Assembly (NCBI GenBank): GCA_039808985.1
Contig: JBDHUC010000034.1
Coordinates: 1-21,401 of the forward strand
DNA length: 21,401 nt
Source of the DNA: SXRF01 sp039808985
Lineage (GTDB): Bacteria; Pseudomonadota; Alphaproteobacteria; Rickettsiales; SXRF01
Direction of reading: 5' to 3'
The notes under the pieces were generated by a model, which worked only from the letters and a program-made list of their open reading frames with translations, made no database searches and was not told the DNA's origin. The translations under genes were made by a program, and so were the position numbers. Below are positions 13,717-21,401 of this stretch, piece by piece; positions within the stretch are counted from its first letter, which is position 1, and the number at the start of each line of letters is the position of its first letter.

Positions 13717-15519
13717 CTATTCATCACCCATTTTAAGGGCGGAAAGGAACGCGCTCTGCGGAATGTTCACATTCCCTATCTCGCGCATTTTCTTTTTACC
13801 TTTTTTCTGTTTCTCCAGAAGCTTACGCTTACGGGTTATATCCCCACCATAGCATTTGGCAAGAACGTCCTTACGCATGGCGGAAATAGTTTCACGGGCA
13901 ATAATTTTACCGCCGATCGCCGCCTGAATGGGTATTGCGAACATATGTTTCGGTATCAGGTCTTTTAAGCGTTCGCACAGGCGGCGGCCACGGAAATCAG
14001 CTTGTGAACGGTGAACGATGAGCGCCAGCGCATCCACCGGCTCGCCATTGACCAGTATATTCATCTTCACCAGGTCGGATTCAGCGTAATCAGTTATTTC
14101 ATAATCAAAGCTGGCATAGCCTTTTGAACAGGATTTAAGCCGGTCGTAAAAATCAAACACCACTTCGTTAAGCGGCAGCTTATAAACCGCCATAGCGCGG
14201 CTACCGACATAGGTCAGGTTTTCCTGAATACCGCGTTTTTCAGTGCAAAGAGCCAGCACATTGCCCAGATAATCATCGGGGGTCATGATGGTTGCGCGAA
14301 TCCAAGGTTCTTTGATGTGGTCGATCTTGGTTACATCCGGCATGTCGTTGGGGTTATGCAGCTCTATTTCATCGCCGTTGGTGAGCGCTATTTTATAAAC
14401 CACGCTGGGTGCGGTGGTTATCAAATCAAGGTCAAATTCACGCTCCAGGCGCTCCTGGATGATTTCCAGATGCAGCATACCAAGGAAGCCGCAGCGGAAA
14501 CCAAAGCCTAGCGCGGTTGAACTTTCAGTTTCAAACTCAAAGCTGGCATCATTTAAGCGCAGCTTGGCAAGCGAGTCCTTAAGATGCTCGAATTCACTGG
14601 CATCTGTGGGATATAATCCGCAGAAAACCACAGATTGCGAAGGTTTGAAGCCGGGAAGCGGCGCATCACATGGGCGGCGGTCTTCGGTTATGGTGTCACC
14701 AACATTGCAGTCAGCCACCTGTTTGATGCCAGTTATGATATAGCCGACCTCACCGGGAGTAAGCTTATCAACCGCTATTTTTTTCGGGGTGAAAACGCCA
14801 AGCTGGTCAACATTCTGGGTGCTGCCATTGCTCATCATGCGGATTTTCATGCCGCGGGTAAGCGTGCCGTCTTTAATGCGAACAAGAATTATAACGCCAA
14901 GGTATGTGTCATACCAGCTATCAACCAGCATGGCCTTAAGCGGGGCATTGGCATCACCAGCAGGGGCTGGCAGGCGGGTTACTATAGCTTCCAGCACGTC
15001 TTCAATCCCCAGCCCGCTTTTGGCGGAAATCGGAACGGCGTCACTGGCGTCGATCCCGATGACTTCCTCGATCTGGGCTTTGGCGCGTTCAATATCAGCC
15101 GCTGGCAAATCAATTTTATTTAATACCGGCACCATTTCATGCCCGGCATCCATGGCTTTATAAACATTGGCGAGAGTCTGCGCTTCCACACCCTGTGAAG
15201 CATCAACCACCAGCAGCGAGCCTTCGCAGGCAGCAAGGCAACGCGAAACTTCATAGCCGAAATCCACATGCCCCGGCGTGTCCATAAGGTTGAGCATATA
15301 GGTTTTGCCGTCTTTCGCCTTGTATTTCAGGCGTACGGTCTGCGCCTTGATGGTGATTCCGCGTTCCTTCTCAATCTCCATGGAATCAAGTACCTGCGCG
15401 CTCATCTCGCGGCTTTCCAGCCCGCCGCAAAACTCAATCAGGCGGTCAGCAAGGGTGGATTTGCCGTGGTCAATATGGGCGATAATCGAAAAATTACGGA
15501 TTAGGGACAGGTCGGTCAT
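13717..15519 (-). CDS. lepA: Elongation factor 4 (LepA)
   Basis: 600 residues, the usual full length. G1 AHIDHGKST lies at 14-22, with DTPGHVDFG (G3) and NKIDLP (G4). The LepA-specific C-terminal domain ends with NVNIPQSAFLSALKMGD. It is a ribosome-associated GTPase that back-translocates or remodels stalled ribosomes. The ATG at 15519 begins MTDLSLIRNFSIIAHIDHGKS as in other family members. 53 bp separate it from the Sel1-repeat gene upstream. Confidence 0.97.
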   Translation of the reverse strand: MTDLSLIRNFSIIAHIDHGKSTLADRLIEFCGGLESREMSAQVLDSMEIEKERGITIKAQTVRLKYKAKDGKTYMLNLMDTPGHVDFGYEVSRCLAACEGSLLVVDASQGVEAQTLANVYKAMDAGHEMVPVLNKIDLPAADIERAKAQIEEVIGIDASDAVPISAKSGLGIEDVLEAIVTRLPAPAGDANAPLKAMLVDSWYDTYLGVIILVRIKDGTLTRGMKIRMMSNGSTQNVDQLGVFTPKKIAVDKLTPGEVGYIITGIKQVADCNVGDTITEDRRPCDAPLPGFKPSQSVVFCGLYPTDASEFEHLKDSLAKLRLNDASFEFETESSTALGFGFRCGFLGMLHLEIIQERLEREFDLDLITTAPSVVYKIALTNGDEIELHNPNDMPDVTKIDHIKEPWIRATIMTPDDYLGNVLALCTEKRGIQENLTYVGSRAMAVYKLPLNEVVFDFYDRLKSCSKGYASFDYEITDYAESDLVKMNILVNGEPVDALALIVHRSQADFRGRRLCERLKDLIPKHMFAIPIQAAIGGKIIARETISAMRKDVLAKCYGGDITRKRKLLEKQKKGKKKMREIGNVNIPQSAFLSALKMGDE

Positions 15520-15572
15520 GCGCTTTTCCTAGAATAGTTAGTGTTCTGGCGCAAGGTTTTTATTGTTCAGCG

Positions 15573-16421
15573 TTATTGGCTAGACTCTTCATTGAGCTGT
15601 TTGGTTATATGCTCAAAGCCGGGTTTTACAGGCAATTTGTTATCGTCTTTCCACAAAATAACGGGTTTCCCCGACTTGGTAGCTTGTATGACCTGAGCAA
15701 CTATGCCTATTTCTGGCCACATTTCAGGTAGGAATGTGCGCTCCAATGTTGGGCTTGAAAGGTCAAGCGGGTCGGCTCTTTTAGGATCCCAATACTTCCA
15801 ATTATCAGCGTAAAACTCGTTTTTCTCAACGCCATCTCCAGCTTTAAAAATAGTGTACATGGCTATTGTGGCCATAGGATTTCCGGCATTAGCGGCGGCA
15901 AGATGCCATTTATAGGATAAATCACGGTAATATTTCTCATCATTCGCACGGTGTTTATAAATAACTGCTATATTATTCATAGCCGGGGCGAATCCTTTTT
16001 CAGCGGATTTTTTATACCATTCTATAGCGGCATCGGAGAGTTTATCAGGCGCGGAGGTTACGTTGTTTTTAAGGTCGTTGCTTACTTGTGCGAATGTTTT
16101 AACGGGAGCGCTTTCCGAAGCCAACTGCTCATAAACCCATGCAAGATGGAACATTGCAACCTTATCGCCCTTATTTGCTGCGCGGGAATACCAATACTGG
16201 GCGTGCCTTAATTCCTTGATGTCGGTAAGAAATCCAAATGATGTCCAGTAATGGCCCATGGCCCGTAAGCGCGTCAGGCAATCCTCGCTGGGTTCGGAAG
16301 ATTCAGGGCAGCTATATTGCAGCTTTTTTTCTCCTATCCAGCCAAATAGCTGGAAGCCCTGCGTAATTAATAAAAAGAGCAGGGCAATTATTGATAATAA
16401 TATTATATTTGATTTTTTCAT
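15573..16421 (-). CDS. Membrane-anchored Sel1/TPR-like repeat protein
   Basis: 282 residues from the ATG at 16421 (MKKSNIILLS). A longer frame to 16472 would overlap the preceding gene by 46 nt and put charged residues before the membrane segment, so I prefer the shorter start. It has an N-terminal hydrophobic anchor or signal (about 5-22), then Sel1-like repeats: AQYWYSRAANKGDKVAMFHLAWVYEQ, AIEWYKKSAEKGFAPAMNNIAVIY and YKWHLAAANAGNPMATIAMY. A tail rich in Trp/Pro follows. Probably periplasmic and involved in protein-protein contacts; no specific function assigned. The start is 5 bp after the methyltransferase stop. Confidence 0.75.
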   Translation of the reverse strand: MKKSNIILLSIIALLFLLITQGFQLFGWIGEKKLQYSCPESSEPSEDCLTRLRAMGHYWTSFGFLTDIKELRHAQYWYSRAANKGDKVAMFHLAWVYEQLASESAPVKTFAQVSNDLKNNVTSAPDKLSDAAIEWYKKSAEKGFAPAMNNIAVIYKHRANDEKYYRDLSYKWHLAAANAGNPMATIAMYTIFKAGDGVEKNEFYADNWKYWDPKRADPLDLSSPTLERTFLPEMWPEIGIVAQVIQATKSGKPVILWKDDNKLPVKPGFEHITKQLNEESSQ

Positions 16422-16426
16422 GAGTT

Positions 16427-17701
16427 TTATAAACGTACAAAACTTGCGGCGATTTCTAAATGTGGGCTCCAAACAAACTGGTCGATAGCTAACGTATCTT
16501 TAAGTGTAAATCCAGCATTTTTCAAGATTCTGGCATCGCGGGCGAAGGTTGCCGGGTTGCAGGAGACCATAACTACGCATTTTACAGCCGAAGCAGCAAG
16601 CTCTTCGCACTGGGCTTTTGCCCCTGAGCGTGGCGGGTTTATGACCACGGCACCGAAGGTTTTAAGCTCATGCGCTGTCAGTGGTTTGGTAAATAAATTA
16701 CGCCTCTGGGTTGTAATGGAGAGCTTGTGAGTTTTTGCTGCCTGAGCCAGGTTTGTGATCATTTCCGGGTGGTCATCAATTGCCACAAGCTGAGATTTTT
16801 CAGCAAGAGGAACGCTATAAGTGCCGATACCGCAAAATAAATCGGAAACATGTTTTATGCCGCCTGCGTTTTTTAAAATGAATTCAATCAATAGTTGCTG
16901 TGCCTGCGCGCTTGCCTGCAAAAAAGCATTATGTGGCAGGGCCATGTCTATTGCCCCAAGATGCATGGTCAGATCCCCGTTTTCTAAAGAGGCTATCGAA
17001 TCATAGTTGCTTCCGGTAAGGTTTATCCTGGTAAATTTAAGCGCGTCTGCGAGCTTTTTAAGCCCTGCTTTCGCAATCTCCTGTGTGGGCGGTTTAATGT
17101 TTTCTGATAGTGAAATTACCATCTCAGCCCCGCTATTGGCGGTGGTTAAACTTATTGATCCTATAGAGCGTGCGAAAGCTAATTGCCCCAGCAAACCAGG
17201 CAGTAATGGCAAGGTTTTTTGTAACTCTGGCGTTAGAATAAGGCAGGTTTTAATCGCCACTTTATTATGGCTGTGGCTGCCAAGATAAGCCAGCGAATAG
17301 ACGCCATTTTCCTTAAGAAATTTAAATTCTACGCGGCGGCGGGAGGCAGGCGGCAAGAAAATAATATTATTAGGTTCTGGATTAAGAAAGCCAGCTTGTT
17401 TCAGTGCGTTATAAACAATCCGGCTTTTAAATTCACGGTAATCGCTTTCCTGCATATGTTGCATGTTGCAGCCGCCGCAGGCTGAAAAATGGGGGCAGGG
17501 AGCCGCCCGGCGGTTTTTGGCAGGTTCAATTATTTCGCTGATCTCAGCGCGGATTGAGTCGCTTGTCTCTTTAATAATGCGGGTGCGCAAAATATCGCCA
17601 ACAAGGGACTTCTGTACGAATACCGGCTTGCCTTTATAATTGCCAATGCCATCGCCCAGCCCCCCGAGTGACTCTATTGTAACTTCTATGACCTGGGAAA
17701 T
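16427..17701 (-). CDS. TRAM-domain SAM-dependent RNA (uracil-5-) methyltransferase, RlmD/TrmA family
   Basis: Conventional starts give 387 residues from TTG at 17590. Sequence upstream stays open and encodes a clear TRAM domain (VTIESLGGLGDGIGN, then KPVFVQKSLVGD), so the gene must begin further up. The open frame ends at a TAA at 17707-17705. The best start is ATT at 17701-17699 with AGG 6 nt upstream, giving 424 residues; ATA at 17689 is second. Numbering from the TTG: 4Fe-4S cysteines C32, C38, C41 and C116 (CPHFSACGGC, then KTC); SAM motif DLFCGIGTYSVPLA near 250-263; INPPRSGA near 317-324; catalytic Cys 344 in VSCNPATFARD. The family methylates uridine at C5 in rRNA or tRNA; 23S U1939 (RlmD) is the likeliest, not certain. 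Confidence 0.85.
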   Translation of the reverse strand: MSQVIEVTIESLGGLGDGIGNYKGKPVFVQKSLVGDILRTRIIKETSDSIRAEISEIIEPAKNRRAAPCPHFSACGGCNMQHMQESDYREFKSRIVYNALKQAGFLNPEPNNIIFLPPASRRRVEFKFLKENGVYSLAYLGSHSHNKVAIKTCLILTPELQKTLPLLPGLLGQLAFARSIGSISLTTANSGAEMVISLSENIKPPTQEIAKAGLKKLADALKFTRINLTGSNYDSIASLENGDLTMHLGAIDMALPHNAFLQASAQAQQLLIEFILKNAGGIKHVSDLFCGIGTYSVPLAEKSQLVAIDDHPEMITNLAQAAKTHKLSITTQRRNLFTKPLTAHELKTFGAVVINPPRSGAKAQCEELAASAVKCVVMVSCNPATFARDARILKNAGFTLKDTLAIDQFVWSPHLEIAASFVRL

Positions 17702-17708
17702 AACTTAC

Positions 17709-17897
17709 CTATGCGATGATATCAGGGTATACAAACCGTTCCAGCATGGTGATCTTATCGCGCAGGGCAAGTTTTGTCTGTTTGAAGCGCCTCAAGGTGA
17801 ATTCATCAAGTTTGCCCTCGTTTATCTGGTGATCCAGATCGCGGTGCTGGGCGCGCAATGTTTCTAGCTCTTTAATTTGTGCGAGATCTTCATCCAT
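17709..17897 (-). CDS. DUF465 (YdcH family) small coiled-coil protein
   Basis: 62 residues. A highly charged helical protein; ETLRAQHRDLDHQINEG followed by LRRFKQTKLALRDKITMLE matches the YdcH/DUF465 pattern that is very common in Alphaproteobacteria. Function unknown. The stop TAG at 17711-17709 lies 7 bp before the proposed ATT start of the methyltransferase, so the two are probably co-transcribed and coupled. Confidence 0.88.
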   Translation of the reverse strand: MDEDLAQIKELETLRAQHRDLDHQINEGKLDEFTLRRFKQTKLALRDKITMLERFVYPDIIA

Positions 17898-18123
17898 AAT
17901 AATATATCTGCCTGTAAATAATTGTAATTCCTATAAGAATACACTAAATCAACCATGGCCCTTTTATAAAAAAGGGGAGTAAAATCACCGATATTATAGC
18001 AAAAATTTGCATCCATGACTACTAGATTTATGCTTAATTAACCATTTGGGCCTATTTTCTTCAACCCATCCAGGATTTGTATAGTTATAATTGATTGTAT
18101 ATTCTTATTTGGACTAACTATAG
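17898..18123. other. 226-bp intergenic region, no gene seen
   Basis: AT-rich gap between pgsA and the DUF465 gene. It contains a short hairpin CCCTTTT-ATAA-AAAAGGG (17959-17976) without a convincing U-tract. No small ORF with a ribosome site and no recognisable RNA gene were seen. It presumably carries the promoter for the DUF465-methyltransferase operon on its left side. Confidence 0.4.
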
Positions 18124-18693
18124 TTATTCAATCATGTGTTTCATGCCTATTTTCATATAGGCATAGCCGGTTATGAGGGTTAATATTGCTGCAACCCACA
18201 GTAATATATGCCCTGTAATGCTGCAAATGCCATCAGGGGTTGCTCCTCCCAGCAGTAAAAGGAATATAGCCAGCATCTGAGCCGCAGTTTTGAATTTTGC
18301 TAGCTTGGAAACCGGAACGCTGATACGTATTTCCGCCAGATATTCACGCAGGCCAGAAACGAGTATCTCCCGGCAGACTATGGCTATTGCCGGAAGCAGG
18401 TCTGCCTGTTTTGCCCATACCATCAGCAAAAGGCATGTGGCAACCAGAAGTTTATCGGCGATGGGGTCTAAAAAGCGTCCAATATTGGACTGGGCCTGCC
18501 AGATACGGGCGGCATATCCATCCAGCCAGTCTGTGACCCCAGCCAGTGCGAAAAGGAAAGCTGAGATATAATAACCCCATTTTCCAAGCATATCCGCCAT
18601 TAAAAAAACTATAATCAAAGCCGGTATTATGGCTATGCGGAAATAGGTCAGGTAATTAGGTATATTTTTTTTGTGAAGGTTCATATCTAGCAT
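18124..18693 (-). CDS. pgsA: CDP-diacylglycerol-glycerol-3-phosphate 3-phosphatidyltransferase (PgsA)
   Basis: 189 residues, multi-pass membrane protein. The CDP-alcohol phosphotransferase signature is complete: D58-G59, A62-R63, G72, D76 and D80 (DGYAARIWQAQSNIGRFLD, then PIAD). The N-terminal NIPNYLTYFRI and the CREILVSGLREYLAE segment match PgsA. It makes phosphatidylglycerol phosphate in the inner membrane. The start may be M1 at 18693 or the inner M4; both are within 10 bp. It is the first gene of its transcript, divergent from the prepilin gene. Confidence 0.93.
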   Translation of the reverse strand: MLDMNLHKKNIPNYLTYFRIAIIPALIIVFLMADMLGKWGYYISAFLFALAGVTDWLDGYAARIWQAQSNIGRFLDPIADKLLVATCLLLMVWAKQADLLPAIAIVCREILVSGLREYLAEIRISVPVSKLAKFKTAAQMLAIFLLLLGGATPDGICSITGHILLWVAAILTLITGYAYMKIGMKHMIE

Positions 18694-18839
18694 TTGGATG
18701 TTTAGCCTGGGGCTTGATTATATATATTAAAACCTGCAAAGACAAAATAAAATAGAGCAATCGAAGGGGGCGCTTTTATTTTTCGTTAACCTTTTTATGG
18801 TAGTATATAATATTGAATTATCAACATCATATATAAATA

Positions 18840-19739
18840 ATGATTATAAACTTTCATTGCTCATCATTTACCAATAGCAGGCACAAGGGGTTTACCCTCA
18901 TTGAGCTGGCAGTGGTATTGATTATTATAGGTTTTATAACCGCTGGTGTTATAGTAGGTAAACAGCTTGTTGAATCCGCAAGGCTCAGGGCTGTAATTAC
19001 TGATGTTGAGCGATATAACGCCGCGGCGCAGACCTTTAAATCCAAATATGACTGTATTCCTGGTGATTGTCCTAATGCCACCAAGTTCTTTGGTGCATAT
19101 GGTAACTGTGCTGGTTCCGATGGTGTTGAATATTTAGGGGATAAAACCTGTAATGGGAATGGTGATGGTAAAGTAAATTATAATACATCATCAGGTCCTA
19201 ATTATTGGAGATATGATGAAACAACTTTATTCTGGCAGCAGCTATATTTAGCCGGTGTTATAGAAAGCAGATATACCGGAGAAGTTAACTATGTGCAGGC
19301 CTTAGCCCCCGGTGAAAATGTACCAAAATCCAGTATTGAAGGCGGTTGTTATAGCGTTCATTATTCTGAAGAGGATTGGTGGGCCTCTCCTTACACATTA
19401 CCAGTAACCCCTATGATCTCAAACTTTTTTGCTATGGGAAATCCACGCGCCTATTGGGGCAATGGGCCAGGTATGGGTTTATGCGGTGAAAACCTGCAGT
19501 CATTTAAAGCAGCCGATGCTGATAATATTGATAATAAAATTGATGATGGGCAGCCTTTCACTGGAAATGTGCAGGTTCCAATAGAACGTTATGGCCCAAT
19601 GTGGAACCATTCCCTTACTACAGGAGGTTGCACTAATTCCAGGGCTGGCAGCACTTATCCTTATAATTCAAACCCTGCTATATATGATATAACTGCTGAA
19701 GAGACCAGTTGCCAGCTATATATTAAGGGTGAATTTTAG
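18840..19739 (+). CDS. Type IV prepilin / pseudopilin-like protein
   Basis: 299 residues. The class III leader of 17 residues ends HKG, followed by FTLIELAVVLIIIGFITAGVIVG with Phe at +1 and Glu at +5. This is the classic N-terminal methylation site and membrane helix. The mature part has the CIPGDCPNATKFFGAYGNC segment, common in alphaproteobacterial prepilin-like proteins, and many cysteines later (near 189, 228, 277, 290), so disulfides are likely. It would be cleaved by the prepilin peptidase at 11744. The upstream 18694-18839 has TATAAT at 18806-18811 as a possible -10; the ribosome site is weak. It stands alone without other pilus assembly genes, and its stop is 2 bp from the convergent cysA stop. 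Confidence 0.9.
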   Translation: MIINFHCSSFTNSRHKGFTLIELAVVLIIIGFITAGVIVGKQLVESARLRAVITDVERYNAAAQTFKSKYDCIPGDCPNATKFFGAYGNCAGSDGVEYLGDKTCNGNGDGKVNYNTSSGPNYWRYDETTLFWQQLYLAGVIESRYTGEVNYVQALAPGENVPKSSIEGGCYSVHYSEEDWWASPYTLPVTPMISNFFAMGNPRAYWGNGPGMGLCGENLQSFKAADADNIDNKIDDGQPFTGNVQVPIERYGPMWNHSLTTGGCTNSRAGSTYPYNSNPAIYDITAEETSCQLYIKGEF

Positions 19740-19741
19740 AC

Positions 19742-20980
19742 CTATTCAAAAACCCGTACATCCTTTGGCCGCACCAGCAAAGTATCGCCTTTGGCGATAG
19801 AGAGCTGGTCGATAATTGTTTTAGGAACCTCTACCTGCAATATACCGCCATTTTTGCGCTGCATCTCGATCTTGGCAAGTGATCCGGCTGGGTTCATATG
19901 GATAACTTCTGCCGGAATATACTCATGTTCTCCTTCTGGGGTTTTTGCCACGAACATTTCATGAGGGCGGGCAAAGATACGAACCGGGGTCCCGCGTTTA
20001 GCAAGGCGCGCACGCAATGTCTGTCGGGTGGCTTGTGCTGGAGATTGCGGGGCGTTAGCTGCGATATCAGTTGGAAGTTTGAGGGTTGGGATAACCTTTT
20101 TTATCATGCCTACCAGCTCTGGATAGCGTGAAAGCCAATGCCCGGCTTTGGCCGGTTCGCCAGAAGAAGCGGAAGGATTTATTGCGGCTGGTTCTTCCCA
20201 TACATCATCTTCGGCAAGATGGACTTTACCGTTTTCATCTTTCCAGCCTGCGAATTCATTATAATTACCAAGGAAATCATAAACAAAGCCATTTGTTGGC
20301 TGGTGGTACACTTCTTCGGGAGTTCCCATTTGTTCTATTTTTCCTTGGTTCATGACCACAACACGGTCAGAAACTTCCATTGCCTCTTCCTGGTCGTGGG
20401 TTACGAATATACTTGTTATATGTATATCGTCATGCAACCTGCGAAGCCAGCGGCGCAACTCCTTACGTACCTTTGCATCGAGCGCACCAAACGGTTCGTC
20501 CAGCAACAATAGTTTCGGCTCAACTGCAAGCGAGCGGGCAAGTGCTACGCGCTGGCGCTGCCCACCTGAAAGCTGGGAAGGGTAGCGGTCATAAAATTTA
20601 TCCAGATGTACCAATGATAAAAGCTCCATTACCCTTCTGCGGATCTGGAATGGGGTAGGGCGGCTTTCACGCGGGCGAACGCGCAATCCGAAAGCGACAT
20701 TTTCAAATACTGTCATATGCTTAAATAATGCGTAATGCTGGAAAACGAAACCAACGCGGCGTTCTTTAACGTGCATACTTCCGGTTTCCACGCCGTCAAT
20801 ATATACGCTTCCGGAATCGGCGAACTCCAGACCGGCTATGATACGCAGCAATGTAGTTTTTCCTGAACCGGAAGGGCCAAGAAGTGCTACAAGCTCGCCG
20901 TCAGGCACGCTCAGATTGACATCGCCAAGTGCAACGAAATCGCCAAAATTCTTCTGGATATTTTTAACTTCAATGCCCAT
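19742..20980 (-). CDS. cysA: Sulfate/thiosulfate ABC transporter ATP-binding protein (CysA)
   Basis: 412 residues against about 350-365 for the family; the excess lies between the ATPase and the C-terminal TOBE-like domain. Walker A GPSGSGKT at 35-42, Q-loop Q81, signature LSGGQ 137-141, Walker B LLLLDEP 157-163, H-loop H195. The YNEF after 238 and the C-terminal VRIFARPHEM are CysA-like. It energises sulfate import with CysT/CysW. Residues about 269-282 are the translation of a small palindromic element. The start ATG at 20980 follows cysW by 13 bp with a GGGGA ribosome site. Confidence 0.93.
   Translation of the reverse strand: MGIEVKNIQKNFGDFVALGDVNLSVPDGELVALLGPSGSGKTTLLRIIAGLEFADSGSVYIDGVETGSMHVKERRVGFVFQHYALFKHMTVFENVAFGLRVRPRESRPTPFQIRRRVMELLSLVHLDKFYDRYPSQLSGGQRQRVALARSLAVEPKLLLLDEPFGALDAKVRKELRRWLRRLHDDIHITSIFVTHDQEEAMEVSDRVVVMNQGKIEQMGTPEEVYHQPTNGFVYDFLGNYNEFAGWKDENGKVHLAEDDVWEEPAAINPSASSGEPAKAGHWLSRYPELVGMIKKVIPTLKLPTDIAANAPQSPAQATRQTLRARLAKRGTPVRIFARPHEMFVAKTPEGEHEYIPAEVIHMNPAGSLAKIEMQRKNGGILQVEVPKTIIDQLSIAKGDTLLVRPKDVRVFE
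20130..20170. repeat. In-frame hairpin element inside cysA
   Basis: CCGGC (20142-20146) and GCCGG (20151-20155) flank a TTTG loop; the flanks encode the stretch PSASSGEPAKAGHW on the minus strand. This Ser/Ala/Gly/Pro-rich peptide is typical of translated REP-like palindromes and lies within the extra length of CysA relative to its family. Confidence 0.5.
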
Positions 20981-20993
20981 TCATTCCCCGATC

Positions 20994-21401
20994 CTAAGCT
21001 TTTTCCATTTTCCTGAATTTATATTCGATTGTAGTTTTTAATAACAAGGTAAAAAGTGCCAGCAGCGAAAGGATTGAAGCTACCGCGAATGCCGCCACAA
21101 AATTATATTCATTATATAAAATTTCAACATGGAGAGGTACGGTGTTGGTGTAGCCTTTTATATGCCCTGATACAACGGCAACTGCTCCAAATTCACCCAT
21201 AGCGCGTGCGTTGCACAGAAGCACCCCATAAAGAAGCCCCCATTTGATATTTGGCAATGTTACAGAAAAAAATGTGCGTAAGCCGCCCGCACCAAGCATT
21301 ATGGCTGCTTCTTCCTCCTGCGACCCTTGCTCTGACATTAGAGGTATCAATTCGCGGGCAACAAAGGGAAAGGTTACGAATATAGTAGCGATAACCAGGC
21401 C
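20994..21401 (-). CDS. cysW: Sulfate ABC transporter permease CysW, C-terminal part (5' end outside window)
   Basis: 136 codons in frame with the window edge; no start is included, since the frame is open through 21401. The EAA-loop motif EEEAAIMLGAGGLRTFFSVTLPNI contacts CysA. The surrounding residues (FVTFPFVARELIPLM and ARAMGEFGAVAVVSGHI) are typical of CysW/CysT permeases. The last part has a membrane helix (about 96-118) and a basic tail. It is followed 13 bp later by cysA, as in the standard cysTWA order, so cysT probably lies beyond the window. Confidence 0.9.
   Translation of the reverse strand, partial: GLVIATIFVTFPFVARELIPLMSEQGSQEEEAAIMLGAGGLRTFFSVTLPNIKWGLLYGVLLCNARAMGEFGAVAVVSGHIKGYTNTVPLHVEILYNEYNFVAAFAVASILSLLALFTLLLKTTIEYKFRKMEKA

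Noticed and set aside
15573..16472. Start of the Sel1-repeat protein at 16472
   Set aside because: It would overlap the methyltransferase by 46 nt and place charged residues before the signal anchor; the ATG at 16421 fits better.
17959..17976. Terminator between pgsA and the DUF465 gene
   Set aside because: Only a 7-bp A/T-rich stem, with no U-tract on the minus strand where it would be needed.

Overview
The window looks like chromosomal DNA of an alphaproteobacterium of low-to-moderate GC. The pointers are a BolA/monothiol-glutaredoxin pair, a YdcH-type small protein, an APS-type CysH with a CysN-CysC fusion, LepA, PgsA, and short palindromic elements translated in frame inside housekeeping genes, a habit best known from Rickettsiales-like lineages. 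The lineage below class level cannot be fixed from the sequence alone. Almost everything is on the minus strand; only bolA, the glutaredoxin gene and one pilin gene are on the plus strand.

Layout in minus-strand order, right to left. A sulfate ABC transporter end (cysW, running off the window, then cysA) converges on a plus-strand prepilin gene. Next come pgsA, a DUF465 gene, a TRAM/SAM RNA methyltransferase, a Sel1-repeat protein, lepA and a small repeat protein of unknown function. The plus-strand pair bolA-grxD sits opposite a prepilin peptidase gene. The main block (272-11627) is an assimilatory sulfate reduction cluster: cysI, cysG N-terminal domain, cysH, cysD, cysNC and a 1151-residue flavin/Fe-S protein that resembles NfnB (GltD-like) fused to NfnA (PyrK-like). 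A terminator and tRNA-Ser(GCU) close it.

Together these genes would import sulfate (CysA/W), activate it (CysD, CysN-C), reduce APS to sulfite (CysH), make siroheme (CysG domain) and reduce sulfite to sulfide (CysI). No cysJ is visible. The large flavoprotein fusion at the end of the operon is the obvious candidate for the missing NAD(P)H-to-CysI electron donor. That is an inference and the most interesting functional hypothesis here.

The second theme is invasion of this operon. Three accessory genes sit exactly at gene junctions: a four-helix-bundle (S23/IVP-type) gene between cysH and cysD, a DUF3800 gene between cysD and cysNC, and a zeta-toxin-like kinase with a 40-codon overlapping partner between cysNC and the flavoprotein gene. 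The first is bracketed by inverted arrays of a degenerate 7-bp repeat. The third is bracketed by a perfect 48-bp direct repeat that duplicates the start of the flavoprotein gene. Palindromic elements also lie in frame inside cysG, cysI and cysA, and the same 7-bp repeat type occurs twice inside the flavoprotein gene.
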